The notes under the pieces were generated by a model. That model searched no databases and had not been told where the DNA came from. It saw nothing but the letters and a program-made list of their open reading frames with translations. This document shows, piece after piece, positions 9,771 through 17,234 of a stretch of DNA of 30,263 bases. The translations under genes and the position numbers were made by a program. Source of the DNA: JBLHKE01 sp047619485 (GTDB lineage Bacteria > Verrucomicrobiota > Verrucomicrobiia > Verrucomicrobiales > DEV007); NCBI GenBank assembly GCA_047619485.1, contig JBLHKE010000011.1:1-30263 (forward strand). The letters run 5' to 3'. Position 1 is the stretch's first letter; every line of letters begins with the position of its first letter.

Positions 9771-10133
9771 GCTTCCAAGGATCTTAGAATCCTCTGATTG
9801 AGACGCAACACTCTAGGTGTGGAGGGTGTTGGCCGGAGTCCTCAAGCGATCCGAGGCTACATGTAATTCCAGAATCACTCGATTCGCCAACTCGAACACG
9901 GGAGTAAACATTTTAGGAGAATCGCTAGGGAGGTATTTACTGACTGGCTCTAAGGGCTTGTCAGTAAATAACTCCTACAATCTGCTGGTTATTTTGGCCA
10001 TCACCCGCGTTAGCTTCCAACTCAAATAGCCCGCTATAATCGCTGAAATCTGCCTTGGTGCTGGCTAAATTTCCTGCGCATCTTTGTATGACTTATTTTC
10101 TGACAACCCCTAAGGTCGATCTTGCACGAGGAT
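9771..10133. other. Non-coding interval between P450 and secreted-protein remnant
   Basis: 363 bases. The right half is filled by element A copy 1. The left part, 9771-9928, holds no gene or recognisable site apart from the presumed P450 promoter (transcribed leftward). At 9929-9950 lies a degenerate inverted copy of the element A end. Confidence 0.5.
9954..10110 (+). mobile_element. Element A copy 1: non-autonomous (MITE-like) element, 157 bp
   Basis: Terminal inverted repeats are GGGCTTGTCAGTAAATAA at the left and, read inward from the right, GGGGTTGTCAGAAAATAA. It is flanked on both sides by TAA (9951-9953 and 10111-10113), a likely 3-base target duplication; TA is the alternative reading. 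The other copy, at 17064-17220, is inverted and differs at only three positions. It encodes no transposase. End sequence and TAA/TTA duplication would fit mobilisation by an IS5-like (TNA or TA target) transposase supplied elsewhere, which is inference. Confidence 0.85.
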
Positions 10134-10790
10134 TCATAGGAACTCGCGGCGTAGATCGGAGAACGGAGTCGATCTACGCCACACCGCCGTTGCTGTGCCG
10201 TCGTCGTTGTCGGTCATCGAGATATAAGAACCGGTAGTGGCACTAGTCCAAGTCCCGGCGGCCAGGTCGGTCGAACGCTGCACTTCGTAGGTGACATCGT
10301 CTGCAGCGAGATTGATCTGGAAACTGAAGGTCGGGTACGGGCGCAGCGTTCCAGTGCCGTCGTCGAACAGTCCGGTCTCGATCGTTGGTAGACCATCGGA
10401 GTTCGCCACCGCATCGCTGCTGCCGAGGAAATATTCTAGAAATGCGGTCGATCCGTCATTGTCGCCGTCGGCGTTCGGGTCGCCGGCAAAGGTCGTGGCG
10501 TCACTGCCGCCGGGAGTCTGTGCCTCTCGCATAAGTGCTGTCGTTGAGATTGTTGACACTCACGAACCCAGATGCGGTGGATCCCCACATGAAAGTATAG
10601 AGGGAATTCGGACTCAGTGTGAGGGGAGTGTCGAAATTGAACTTGATGTAGTCATTGGGGACATAGTTACCCGACACAACAGGTTCGGTGAAACCGACCT
10701 GGGTTAGAACGATACCGGATACCGACCCGACGATGACGCTGAAGGTAGTTCCAAATTGATGCTTACAAAGCAGCCAGACTTGGTGCAGCC
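10134..10790 (-). pseudogene. Remnant of a secreted protein, C-terminal part, frameshifted
   Basis: Reading leftward, one frame gives a beta-rich segment (YIKFNFDTPLTLSPNSLYTF, then GFVSVNNLNDSTYARG) and runs into a stop near 10501. The next frame takes over near 10525 with DATTFAGDPNADGDNDGS, AFLEYFLGSSDA, VTYEVQRSTDLAAGTWTS and STPFSDLRREFL, ending at a TGA at 10134-10136. The two halves together look like the C terminus of verrucomicrobial secreted proteins, which commonly carry the ‘NADGDNDG…LEYFLG’ and ‘YEVQ-STDL…W’ modules. There is no N terminus, signal peptide or start codon; the 5' side abuts the regulator stop at 10793. One frameshift plus 5' truncation make it a pseudogene. Element A sits 24 bases downstream of its stop. 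Confidence 0.7.
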
Positions 10791-10792
10791 TC

Positions 10793-11863
10793 TCACTCCA
10801 GTTTCGCAGGCCCCACGGTTCCGCCATGAATATAATCAGCCTTGGTCGAAGTCTGGCGCAAGTCTGACTTCCCGTGGCTGACATTCGTGGCCCAGCGTAT
10901 GACTCGCCGCACTACCGGCAGGTAGTCCCAGTGGATGTGGGCAATCGATGGATCACACCAGGCGAAGTTCGGATCACTGTCGGTACAGATCAACGAGACG
11001 TCCTCTGGCACACGGATCCCGCGCTTGGCTAGAAATTGCTGCGCAGCGGTAAACAGGAACGCCTCATCGGTGAAAATCGCGGTCGGCGGCGTGAGGCGAA
11101 ACAGCGACTCGAGGATCGCCTGGAACCCCGCGCGGCTCTCCTCCCAGTCTGGCAGGTTAAAATCGCCCACCCGAATTCCGTGCGCTTCCAGTTCGCCGAC
11201 GAATGCGCGCACGCTCGGAGTCGGCTCCGGCCGCCGGTGATGCCTACGGGTGAGAAACGTGATTCGCTGATGCCCCAACTCGATGAGCTGGCGGGTGGCA
11301 GCAGTATACGGCGGCACCTTATCCGGTCCCACGCCGGCGATCGGCAGACCGTCGCGGCGGCCGACGAAGGCAAACGCCGGTTGGGTTTGCTGGGAGAACC
11401 AAGTCAGGATCTCCCTAGAGCCAGCGCAGATGATCCACGCATCCGCCTCAGTGTGTTTCACAAATTGCGCCACCCGGTCGGCGTCCATACCGAGATCAAG
11501 CAAGGTCTTTTCGGGGTAGAACGGCGTGTGCCCCGCCTCCTCAAGCAAATGTCGCAGTTCGATCAGACATTCTTCAGCCCGGTCGGTGATATCTAAGACA
11601 AATATGGCGATGCGGATCGAGCGCGGGTCAGTGTGCGGATCGATAGCGACGATCCTACGTGGTCGACCACTCCCCTGGGACTTGAGAAGCCCCTCTGCCT
11701 CCAGCTGGCGCAGCGCCGCCTCGGCGGTCTTGTGATTCACCCCCAACTCGGAGGCCAGACGGTGCCCGCCCGCGATCGTCTCCTGCCAAATCCCTGAGCG
11801 AATCTGCTCGCGCAAGTGATCAGCCACCTGTTCTGCGGCGCTGTGGACGATTAACTGGGACAT
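10793..11863 (-). CDS. GntR/LacI-hybrid transcriptional regulator (copy 1)
   Basis: The protein has 356 residues. Residues 8-70 form a GntR-type winged helix-turn-helix (EQVADHLREQIRSGIW, LASELGVNHKTAEAALRQLE, EGLLKSQGSGRPRRI). Residues 80-345 form a periplasmic-binding-protein-like sensor domain of the LacI/XylR type (IAIFVLDI, GRRDGLPIAGVGPDK, LIELGHQRITFLTRR, PPTAIFTDEA, VPEDVSLICTDSD, PVVRRVIRW). Such hybrids respond to sugars or sugar acids and are expanded in Verrucomicrobiota; the ligand here is unknown. It is a paralogue of the protein at 12433-13497. A TACCC-N5-GGGTA palindrome lies 9 bases upstream of its ATG. Confidence 0.85.
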   Translation of the reverse strand: MSQLIVHSAAEQVADHLREQIRSGIWQETIAGGHRLASELGVNHKTAEAALRQLEAEGLLKSQGSGRPRRIVAIDPHTDPRSIRIAIFVLDITDRAEECLIELRHLLEEAGHTPFYPEKTLLDLGMDADRVAQFVKHTEADAWIICAGSREILTWFSQQTQPAFAFVGRRDGLPIAGVGPDKVPPYTAATRQLIELGHQRITFLTRRHHRRPEPTPSVRAFVGELEAHGIRVGDFNLPDWEESRAGFQAILESLFRLTPPTAIFTDEAFLFTAAQQFLAKRGIRVPEDVSLICTDSDPNFAWCDPSIAHIHWDYLPVVRRVIRWATNVSHGKSDLRQTSTKADYIHGGTVGPAKLE

Positions 11864-11872
11864 TCCAGACCA

Positions 11873-11887
11873 TACCCCGGAAGGGTA
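11873..11887. promoter_or_regulatory. Candidate operator upstream of regulator copy 1
   Basis: Palindrome TACCC-cggaa-GGGTA, 9 bases upstream of the regulator ATG. A near-identical palindrome, TACCC-N6-GGGTA, lies upstream of the paralogous regulator. Autoregulation is inferred. Confidence 0.4.
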
Positions 11888-11973
11888 ACCATGTCGAGAT
11901 CGAATGAGACTCTCCTAGCTCGAATGCGGCTTTCCTTAAACGAAGATGCAATTACAGTAAACCTCTTGTTATA

Positions 11974-12132
11974 GGGCACCTCCGGAAACCTGCTGTGGAA
12001 ATGGGGCGCAGAGAAAATTCACGCTGGCGAGGCGATAAACGCTAAGCTATCTGGTGATAGTGGGCGCTTTAGCAACGAAGACAGCGGGGATTTTATCAAG
12101 CTCCAGCCCGCATGAGGTTTTCGGAGGTGCCC
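11974..12132 (+). mobile_element. Element B copy 1: non-autonomous (MITE-like) element, 159 bp
   Basis: Terminal inverted repeats are GGGCACCTCCGGAAACCT (left) and, read inward from the right, GGGCACCTCCGAAAACCT. It is flanked by TA on both sides (11972-11973 and 12133-12134). It matches 29948-30106 in inverted orientation with only two differences over 159 bases. It has no transposase gene; short open frames inside it are incidental. It sits between the two regulator genes. Confidence 0.83.
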
Positions 12133-12432
12133 TAGAGCGAATAAATGAAGAAAAGCGCTCATTATAGCGATTTAACGAGCGATTGGGAATCAAATCCCTC
12201 GTGCTACAAGAGCCAGACCACCAAAACATTCAACCTAGCCGACGCCCTATTAGCAGAAGAAGCGCGTCTCTTCTTCCGCGTGGAGAAACAGTAGGCAGAA
12301 AAAATTACGGAGCAGACCTTGGAGGGTTCTGTGACGATAATGCCGTAACGTCCCTTGTGAGGAGTGGGCGTTGCGGCAACCTCGTCCATGATTGAGCCAT
12401 TCATCTTCTATCCCCCCCTCACCTGCCAATCG

Positions 12433-13497
12433 TCAGCCCTCCACTCGCCCGATCGTCCCGCCTTCGACAAACTCGGCCTTGGTCTGGCTCTGGCGCACGT
12501 CGACCTTGCCACGCTTGACATTTTTCGCCCAGTTGACGACGCGCCGCACCACCGGCTGACTGTCCCAGCAGATATGGGAGATGGCTGGTTTGCACCAAGC
12601 GAACGCGGAGTCCGCATCGGTACAGATCAAGGAGACGTCCGCGGGAACTTTCAAACCTCTCTCAGCAAGAAACTGCTGCGCCGCGACGAAGAATGGAGCC
12701 TCGTCAACGACCAGCGCGGTCGGTGGCGTCTTGGCGAATAGCGAGGCGAGACACTCGTAGAAACCATCGATCGTCTCCGGCCAATCCGGCAGGTTGAACG
12801 GCCCGGTGGTGACGCCTTTCGACTCTAAAGCATCGAGGAACGCCTGCTCGGTCGCACCTGGCTCCGGCAAGCGTCGCGCACTGCGCGCCATCAGTGCAAT
12901 CCGCCGGTGCCCGAGCTCGACGAGCCGCTCGGCGACCGCCACGAAGGCTGGTGGCTTGTCCGGTCCAGTCCCAGCCATCTCCAATCCACGCCTGCGCCCG
13001 AAAAGGGCAAATGCAGGCACCGGATAGTCGGCGAACCATTCGAGCACCGCTCGCGAGGCGGCCAGCACCACCCAGGCGTCGGCACTGGTCTTCTCGACAA
13101 GTCGTGAGATCCGTGAAACGTCCATCCGCAAGTCGATCAAGGTCTGCGGGGCGATGGTCACCCGATGGCCGGCCTGCTCTAGTTCGTGCTTGAGATCGAC
13201 TAGGTAGCTGGTGTTCATGTCTTTGCGCTCGTTGAAAAGAAAAGCAACCCGCAGCGACGGCGGATTGATGCCTGTCTTGCCAACAATTTTTCGCCTCCGC
13301 CCCGGACCTTGCGGTTCCAGTATCCCCTCCTCATCGAGCTGACGCAGCGCCGCATCGACCGTCTTGCGGTCGACTCCCAAATCAGCCGCCAGACTGGGGA
13401 CGCCGGGCATCGTCCCCATCCATCGACCACGCAGGAGTTCCTCCCGTAAATGGGCGGCCACCTGTTCGGAGGGCGATAGGAGCTTCAGGATAGACAT
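12433..13497 (-). CDS. GntR/LacI-hybrid transcriptional regulator (copy 2)
   Basis: The protein has 354 residues and is a paralogue of the product of 10793-11863, with the same architecture. The GntR winged helix is at about residues 9-70 (EQVAAHLREELLRGRW, LAADLGVDRKTVDAALRQLD, EGILEPQGPGRRRKI). A LacI-like sensor domain follows (VAFLFNERKD, GRRRGLEMAGTGPDKPP, LVELGHRRIALMAR, VPADVSLICTDADSAFAWC, PVVRRVVNWAKNV). The C termini of the pair are especially alike (ICTD, FAWC, PVVRRV, GKxDxRQ, GGT), suggesting duplication with retained ligand-domain structure. It starts with ATG and is divergent from the YdjY-like gene; a palindrome in the shared intergenic region could control both. Confidence 0.85.
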   Translation of the reverse strand: MSILKLLSPSEQVAAHLREELLRGRWMGTMPGVPSLAADLGVDRKTVDAALRQLDEEGILEPQGPGRRRKIVGKTGINPPSLRVAFLFNERKDMNTSYLVDLKHELEQAGHRVTIAPQTLIDLRMDVSRISRLVEKTSADAWVVLAASRAVLEWFADYPVPAFALFGRRRGLEMAGTGPDKPPAFVAVAERLVELGHRRIALMARSARRLPEPGATEQAFLDALESKGVTTGPFNLPDWPETIDGFYECLASLFAKTPPTALVVDEAPFFVAAQQFLAERGLKVPADVSLICTDADSAFAWCKPAISHICWDSQPVVRRVVNWAKNVKRGKVDVRQSQTKAEFVEGGTIGRVEG

Positions 13498-13540
13498 TTG
13501 AGAAGCTATTCCAAATAAACTTTGGACGAAAGCGAATTCC

Positions 13541-13556
13541 TACCCAAAACCGGGTA
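13541..13556. promoter_or_regulatory. Candidate operator in divergent promoter region
   Basis: Palindrome TACCC-aaaacc-GGGTA, 43 bases upstream of regulator copy 2 (-) and 71 bases upstream of the YdjY-like gene (+). Its arms are identical to those of the site upstream of regulator copy 1. Confidence 0.4.
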
Positions 13557-13627
13557 AGTTGGCAAATTGCAATGGGATTGGAAAAATGCCGGAATTCGGG
13601 TCATAGCTAAGGGTTAGCGAATTCACT

Positions 13628-14461
13628 GTGATCGACTCCTCCCATGAACGCCCCGACCAATGCCTGGGGAAACCTGTCGGCTGGCTCCGATCGACCACGC
13701 TCGGGCTTTTGATTCTAATCCTCGGAATCTCAACGGCGGCGTTTAGTCAAGATTCGTCACCACGATCCCCGGGTGAGAAAAAAAAGCCCCCGTCCACTGC
13801 GGCAAGCAGGGAGGCATTGGAAAAACTCAAGCTACCGGGGGTCAAGATCGATCTCGATGAGCGCTGCATCGATGTGGATGCCACCGTCTGTCTCGATGCG
13901 GGAACGCTTGAACTGATCGCTTGCACCAATGATACAAAGGAGCACGAATCGATCGTCGCCATCGATGCCAAAGCGGTGCATATCCACACTGCGCTGCTAT
14001 TGTTAGGTAGCAAATCCGGGAACCCGGCGATGCGCAAGCGCGTCGGCGAGAAAGAAGAGCGCTGGGTGGATATCCCCCCTGCCGGTGGCGTGGTCGGAGT
14101 GTCCCTCGTGTTCAAAAACGACGCAGGGAAAACCATCGAACGCCCAATCAGCGACTTCATCACGTCGACCGACCGCGGAGCTGATAGCGAGGAGGCGCCG
14201 AGCTTTCCCGGCAACGATTTCTTGTTCGCTGGCTCACATCTCGTCGACGCAGGCACAGGCCCGCGCGCCTACCTCAGTGATCGCAGCGGCAACGTGATCT
14301 CGATCACGACCTTCGGCGATGAGCTCCTGTGCCTCCCAGAGATCCACGGGCACGGCAACGATTCGCTCCTCTGGCAGATCGACGACACCCACCTGCCCCC
14401 GGTTGGCTCCAAGCTCACGTTGCGGCTGCGCCCAGAATCCAAACTCCCCGCCAAGAAGTAG
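13628..14461 (+). CDS. YdjY-like domain protein, membrane-anchored or secreted
   Basis: The protein has 277 residues with a GTG start; no in-frame ATG lies near. An N-terminal hydrophobic segment at about residues 24-41 (TTLGLLILILGISTAAFS) is a signal peptide or anchor. A charged linker (SPGEKKKPPS) follows. The core from about residue 70 has the YdjY-type pattern: DERCIDVDATVCLDAG, LELIACTNDTKEHESIVAID, KAVHIHTALLLLGSKSGNP. This domain is common in planctomycete and verrucomicrobial secreted proteins and its activity is unknown. It is first of the co-linear (+) set, 131 bases before the SASA esterase. Confidence 0.75.
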   Translation: MIDSSHERPDQCLGKPVGWLRSTTLGLLILILGISTAAFSQDSSPRSPGEKKKPPSTAASREALEKLKLPGVKIDLDERCIDVDATVCLDAGTLELIACTNDTKEHESIVAIDAKAVHIHTALLLLGSKSGNPAMRKRVGEKEERWVDIPPAGGVVGVSLVFKNDAGKTIERPISDFITSTDRGADSEEAPSFPGNDFLFAGSHLVDAGTGPRAYLSDRSGNVISITTFGDELLCLPEIHGHGNDSLLWQIDDTHLPPVGSKLTLRLRPESKLPAKK

Positions 14462-14592
14462 TTTCTCCCGATGCTGAATCCCCCCGACTGAGAGCGGTGC
14501 TCGCCTTGCTCACACTCACCTTCTCCACCGACATCTCGCCAGCTGCAGGCCAATCGTTTTACAAGGAGAAGACAAGCCAATTCAAATTGCTC

Positions 14593-16842
14593 ATGAAAAC
14601 CAAACACAACCTTGCGATCTCATCTCTCCTCTGGCTCGCGCTGGCGATCAATGCCACCGCAAACGACATCCCTGCCGAACTGCCCGACCCGGACGGCAAG
14701 CCCGGCGTCGCAACCAAACCAGTCAAAGTCTACATCCTCGCGGGTCAGTCAAACATGGTCGGCATGGGCGAAGTCGGCGGTGCCAAAAATCTTTACAGTG
14801 GAGTATTCCTCACCCCCGATCCCGCCGTGCCCAAAGGTCCGACGGAGATATTTAAAGTTGGCAAGTACCTGATCGATCCGCTTGCGGTCTACGCCGCAGA
14901 CGGTTCTCCCACGGACAAACCGATCGCCGAAGGACAGCTCGAAGTACAGAAAAAGGGCGTCTACCAATTGCACTGCGGTAGCGGCGAGAGCTCGTTCAAC
15001 GCAGTGACGCTCGACGGCGAAGAAATCTATCGTCGAGACGCCGGCAGCGCGCCAGTCAAACAGGACGTGACGCTCGAGCCGGGCAAACGTTACGCATTTA
15101 AAATCTCTGATTTCAAAGGGAGCACGCCACGCTTTTGGATGCAGAAAATGGACCTACTCGGTAATGGCGACCTAGAAGCGGTCGCCAAGCGCGAGGGCAA
15201 ATTCCCATGGCTGGTCGACGCCGAGGGCAACTGGTCGGTTCGCAATGATGTTTACTTCCAGGAGGCACGGGTCGTAAAAGACGGCAAGGGCTCACCGCTG
15301 ACCGCGACTTCAAACGGCAAGACGATCGGACCGGAACTGGGATTCGGTCACGTCATGGGCACCTTCCATGATGAGCAAGTACTGCTGATCAAAACCGCGA
15401 TGGGCAATCGCTCGCTAGGCTTCGACTTCCGCCCACCATCGAGCGGTCGCACCGACCCAGACAACGAGTTCGAGGCGGTCGAATACAAGCTCATGGTCGA
15501 AGGCGTGCGCAGGACGCTCGAGAACATCGACAAGGTAGTGCCCGGTTACAAGGGGCAGGGCTACGAGATCACCGGCTTCGCCTGGTTCCAAGGGCACAAG
15601 GACAGCGGCAGCGACGAGTCCATCGCCGAGTATGAGAAACACCTCGTCAACCTGATCAACGACGTCCGCAAGGAGTTCAAAAAACCTAAGCTGCCAACCG
15701 TGGTCGCAACGATCGGATTCGGTGGCCACAACATGGCGGAAAAATTCGTGAGAATCCTCGACGCGCAGATGGCGGTCGCAGATCCGAAAAAGCATCCAGA
15801 ATACGCCGGCAACGTGGCGTCGGTAGACATTCGTGACTTTTGGCGCGAGGTCGGCGAGTCACCGGCTAACCAAGACTACCACTACAACCGTAATGCGGAA
15901 ACTTACATGCTAGTCGGCGATGCGCTCGGTCGCACGATGGTCGGGTTGCTCGGCGGAAGAGCCGCGCCCCTCCCCCAGGCACCGCGCCCGAAACCGGTCG
16001 CGCAAAAATCTGCAGAAGAACTCTCCGAGGCTGAGAAGTCCGCGGCACAAGTGGCGCTGGCACCGATCATCCTCGACGGGATCGCAGCTTCCTACATCGC
16101 GAACGAACGCAACCACAAGACCCTGCTTGCCGAAGCCAAGGGAGAACGCCCACAGCGCGCCAACCAGTTTCTACGTGGTGCGATGTACGGTTTGATCAAC
16201 GCTTACAAGGCTGCGGGCAACCACGACTACGATTGGCAACTTTTCGGCCAAGACCTGCGGGACTTGCAGTGGGACTACACCACCTTCGATTACAAGGACA
16301 AGGGAGCTGGCTACCGCAAGGTTGACTACCCTGCCGAGATGGAGAACTGGGTGGCACCCGACTTTGATGCCGCCAAGGCCAACTGGAAAAAAGGCCTGCC
16401 ACCGTTTGGACAACTCGACGGCAAACTCGAACCACTGCGTAGCTGCGATCGCACCAGCGGCTGCGGATGCGGCGAGAAACCGCGAACCCTGTGGGACAAG
16501 GAAGTCCTCCTCATGCGCGGCACTTTTGACATCCCAGCGATCAAGGAAGGTCACCGCTACCGCATCGTCGTCGGCGGCAGCAACCACGTCACCACCGGCG
16601 AGGGCTATGCGATCCACATCGACGGCAAGTTGCTCGCCGAATCGAAAACCGGCGTCCCCAACCGCCAGGGTGGGCAACCGCGTGGCGGACACGTCTACGC
16701 GGATCTCCTCGACGAGCTGAAGGACGGCAAGGTAAGCATCGCCGTCACCAGCTTCCTGCAACTCAACAAGCGCGGAAAACCAATCCCGCCGAGCGGACAC
16801 ATCACGGTCTGGATCGAGGAACAAAAAATTCCAGCCCTATAA
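14593..16842 (+). CDS. Sialate O-acetylesterase (SASA)-type carbohydrate esterase
   Basis: I chose ATG 14593 because it opens a signal peptide (SSLLWLALAINATAN), giving 749 residues; an upstream in-frame extension would overlap the YdjY-like gene. The SASA block I is VYILAGQSNMVGMG with nucleophile Ser53. Later blocks are GPELGFGHVMG, GFAWFQGHKD (from 328) and DYHYNRNAETYMLVGDALG with the expected catalytic His430. Residues about 65-205 are an insertion between block I and the rest (VQKKGVYQLHCGSGESSF, VTLEPGKRYAFKISDFKG) that looks like a PA14/carbohydrate-binding fold. Residues 470-749 form a further domain with a Cys-rich spot (SGCGCGE) and a beta-sandwich tail. The likely role is extracellular deacetylation of polysaccharide. 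The next gene starts 10 bases on. Confidence 0.85.
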   Translation: MKTKHNLAISSLLWLALAINATANDIPAELPDPDGKPGVATKPVKVYILAGQSNMVGMGEVGGAKNLYSGVFLTPDPAVPKGPTEIFKVGKYLIDPLAVYAADGSPTDKPIAEGQLEVQKKGVYQLHCGSGESSFNAVTLDGEEIYRRDAGSAPVKQDVTLEPGKRYAFKISDFKGSTPRFWMQKMDLLGNGDLEAVAKREGKFPWLVDAEGNWSVRNDVYFQEARVVKDGKGSPLTATSNGKTIGPELGFGHVMGTFHDEQVLLIKTAMGNRSLGFDFRPPSSGRTDPDNEFEAVEYKLMVEGVRRTLENIDKVVPGYKGQGYEITGFAWFQGHKDSGSDESIAEYEKHLVNLINDVRKEFKKPKLPTVVATIGFGGHNMAEKFVRILDAQMAVADPKKHPEYAGNVASVDIRDFWREVGESPANQDYHYNRNAETYMLVGDALGRTMVGLLGGRAAPLPQAPRPKPVAQKSAEELSEAEKSAAQVALAPIILDGIAASYIANERNHKTLLAEAKGERPQRANQFLRGAMYGLINAYKAAGNHDYDWQLFGQDLRDLQWDYTTFDYKDKGAGYRKVDYPAEMENWVAPDFDAAKANWKKGLPPFGQLDGKLEPLRSCDRTSGCGCGEKPRTLWDKEVLLMRGTFDIPAIKEGHRYRIVVGGSNHVTTGEGYAIHIDGKLLAESKTGVPNRQGGQPRGGHVYADLLDELKDGKVSIAVTSFLQLNKRGKPIPPSGHITVWIEEQKIPAL

Positions 16843-16852
16843 AGTCGACTCG

Positions 16853-17140
16853 GTGATCAAGCTGAACACACTCTGCCTGGTGTTCGCCCTAGCGTTGTCG
16901 GGCGCCATCGCCGCACCATCAGATAACGAGCAAATCGCCGCGATCGCTGCCGCCGCCGAGGGCAAGAAATTCGATCAGGCGCTCGAATTGGCGACTCAGT
17001 TTGCAATGGGAGATCCATTACCTGAAGAACTCGGCGAAGCCCTGCATCGCGCCGGCGCCCTTAGGGGTTGTCAGGAAATAAGTCATACAAAGATGCGCAG
17101 GAATTTTAGCCAGCACCAAGGCAGATTTCAGCGATTATAG
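16853..17140 (+). pseudogene. 5' fragment of TPR/zinc-peptidase gene, interrupted by element A
   Basis: GTG 16853 begins a signal peptide (LNTLCLVFALALSGAIAA) followed by a helical TPR-like start (AAAAEGKKFDQALELATQFA). From 17064 the frame runs into element A and stops at 17138-17140. Joining 17063 to 17224, which removes the element plus one TTA (160 bases), fuses this frame exactly to the downstream one: ...ALHRAGAL then IVGSMKIEPAIGFY. The intact ancestor would be 560 residues. The fragment alone (about 70 native residues) cannot be functional. Confidence 0.85.
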
Positions 17141-17220
17141 CGGGCTATTTGAGTTGGAAGCTAACGTGGGTGATGGCCAAAATAACCAGCAGATTGTAGG
17201 AGTTATTTACTGACAAGCCC
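17064..17220 (-). mobile_element. Element A copy 2, inserted in the TPR/zinc-peptidase gene
   Basis: 157 bases bounded by GGGGTTGTCAGGAAATAA at the left and, read inward, GGGCTTGTCAGTAAATAA at the right. The target duplication is TTA (17061-17063 and 17221-17223). It is the reverse complement of 9954-10110 with three differences. Insertion shifts the host reading frame by one and adds an early stop. Confidence 0.88.
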
Positions 17221-17234
17221 TTATTGTCGGCAGC

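Larger units (their letters stand above)
11864..12432. other. Non-coding interval between the two regulator paralogues
   Basis: 569 bases with an operator-like palindrome at 11873-11887 and element B copy 1 at 11974-12132. In the remainder, 12135-12432, I find only small inverted repeats (for example GAAGAA … TTCTTC near 12258-12280) and no gene. Confidence 0.5.

Noticed and set aside
9960..10029. Short peptide frames shared by both copies of element A (LSVNNSYNLLVILAIT...)
   Set aside because: The frames start outside the element at different places in each copy, have no ribosome-binding site, and are just open by chance in short repeats.
12178..12230. tRNA 3'-end-like stretch (GGGAATCAAATCCC followed later by CCACCA)
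   Set aside because: The T-arm loop is one base short and there is no anticodon arm, D-arm or matching acceptor strand upstream; coincidence.
14329..14592. Longer N terminus for the SASA esterase
   Set aside because: It would overlap the YdjY-like gene by about 130 bases and bury the signal peptide that starts at 14593.
16171..16824. 217-residue frame antisense to the SASA esterase
   Set aside because: Shadow frame typical of GC-rich coding DNA; no recognisable domains.
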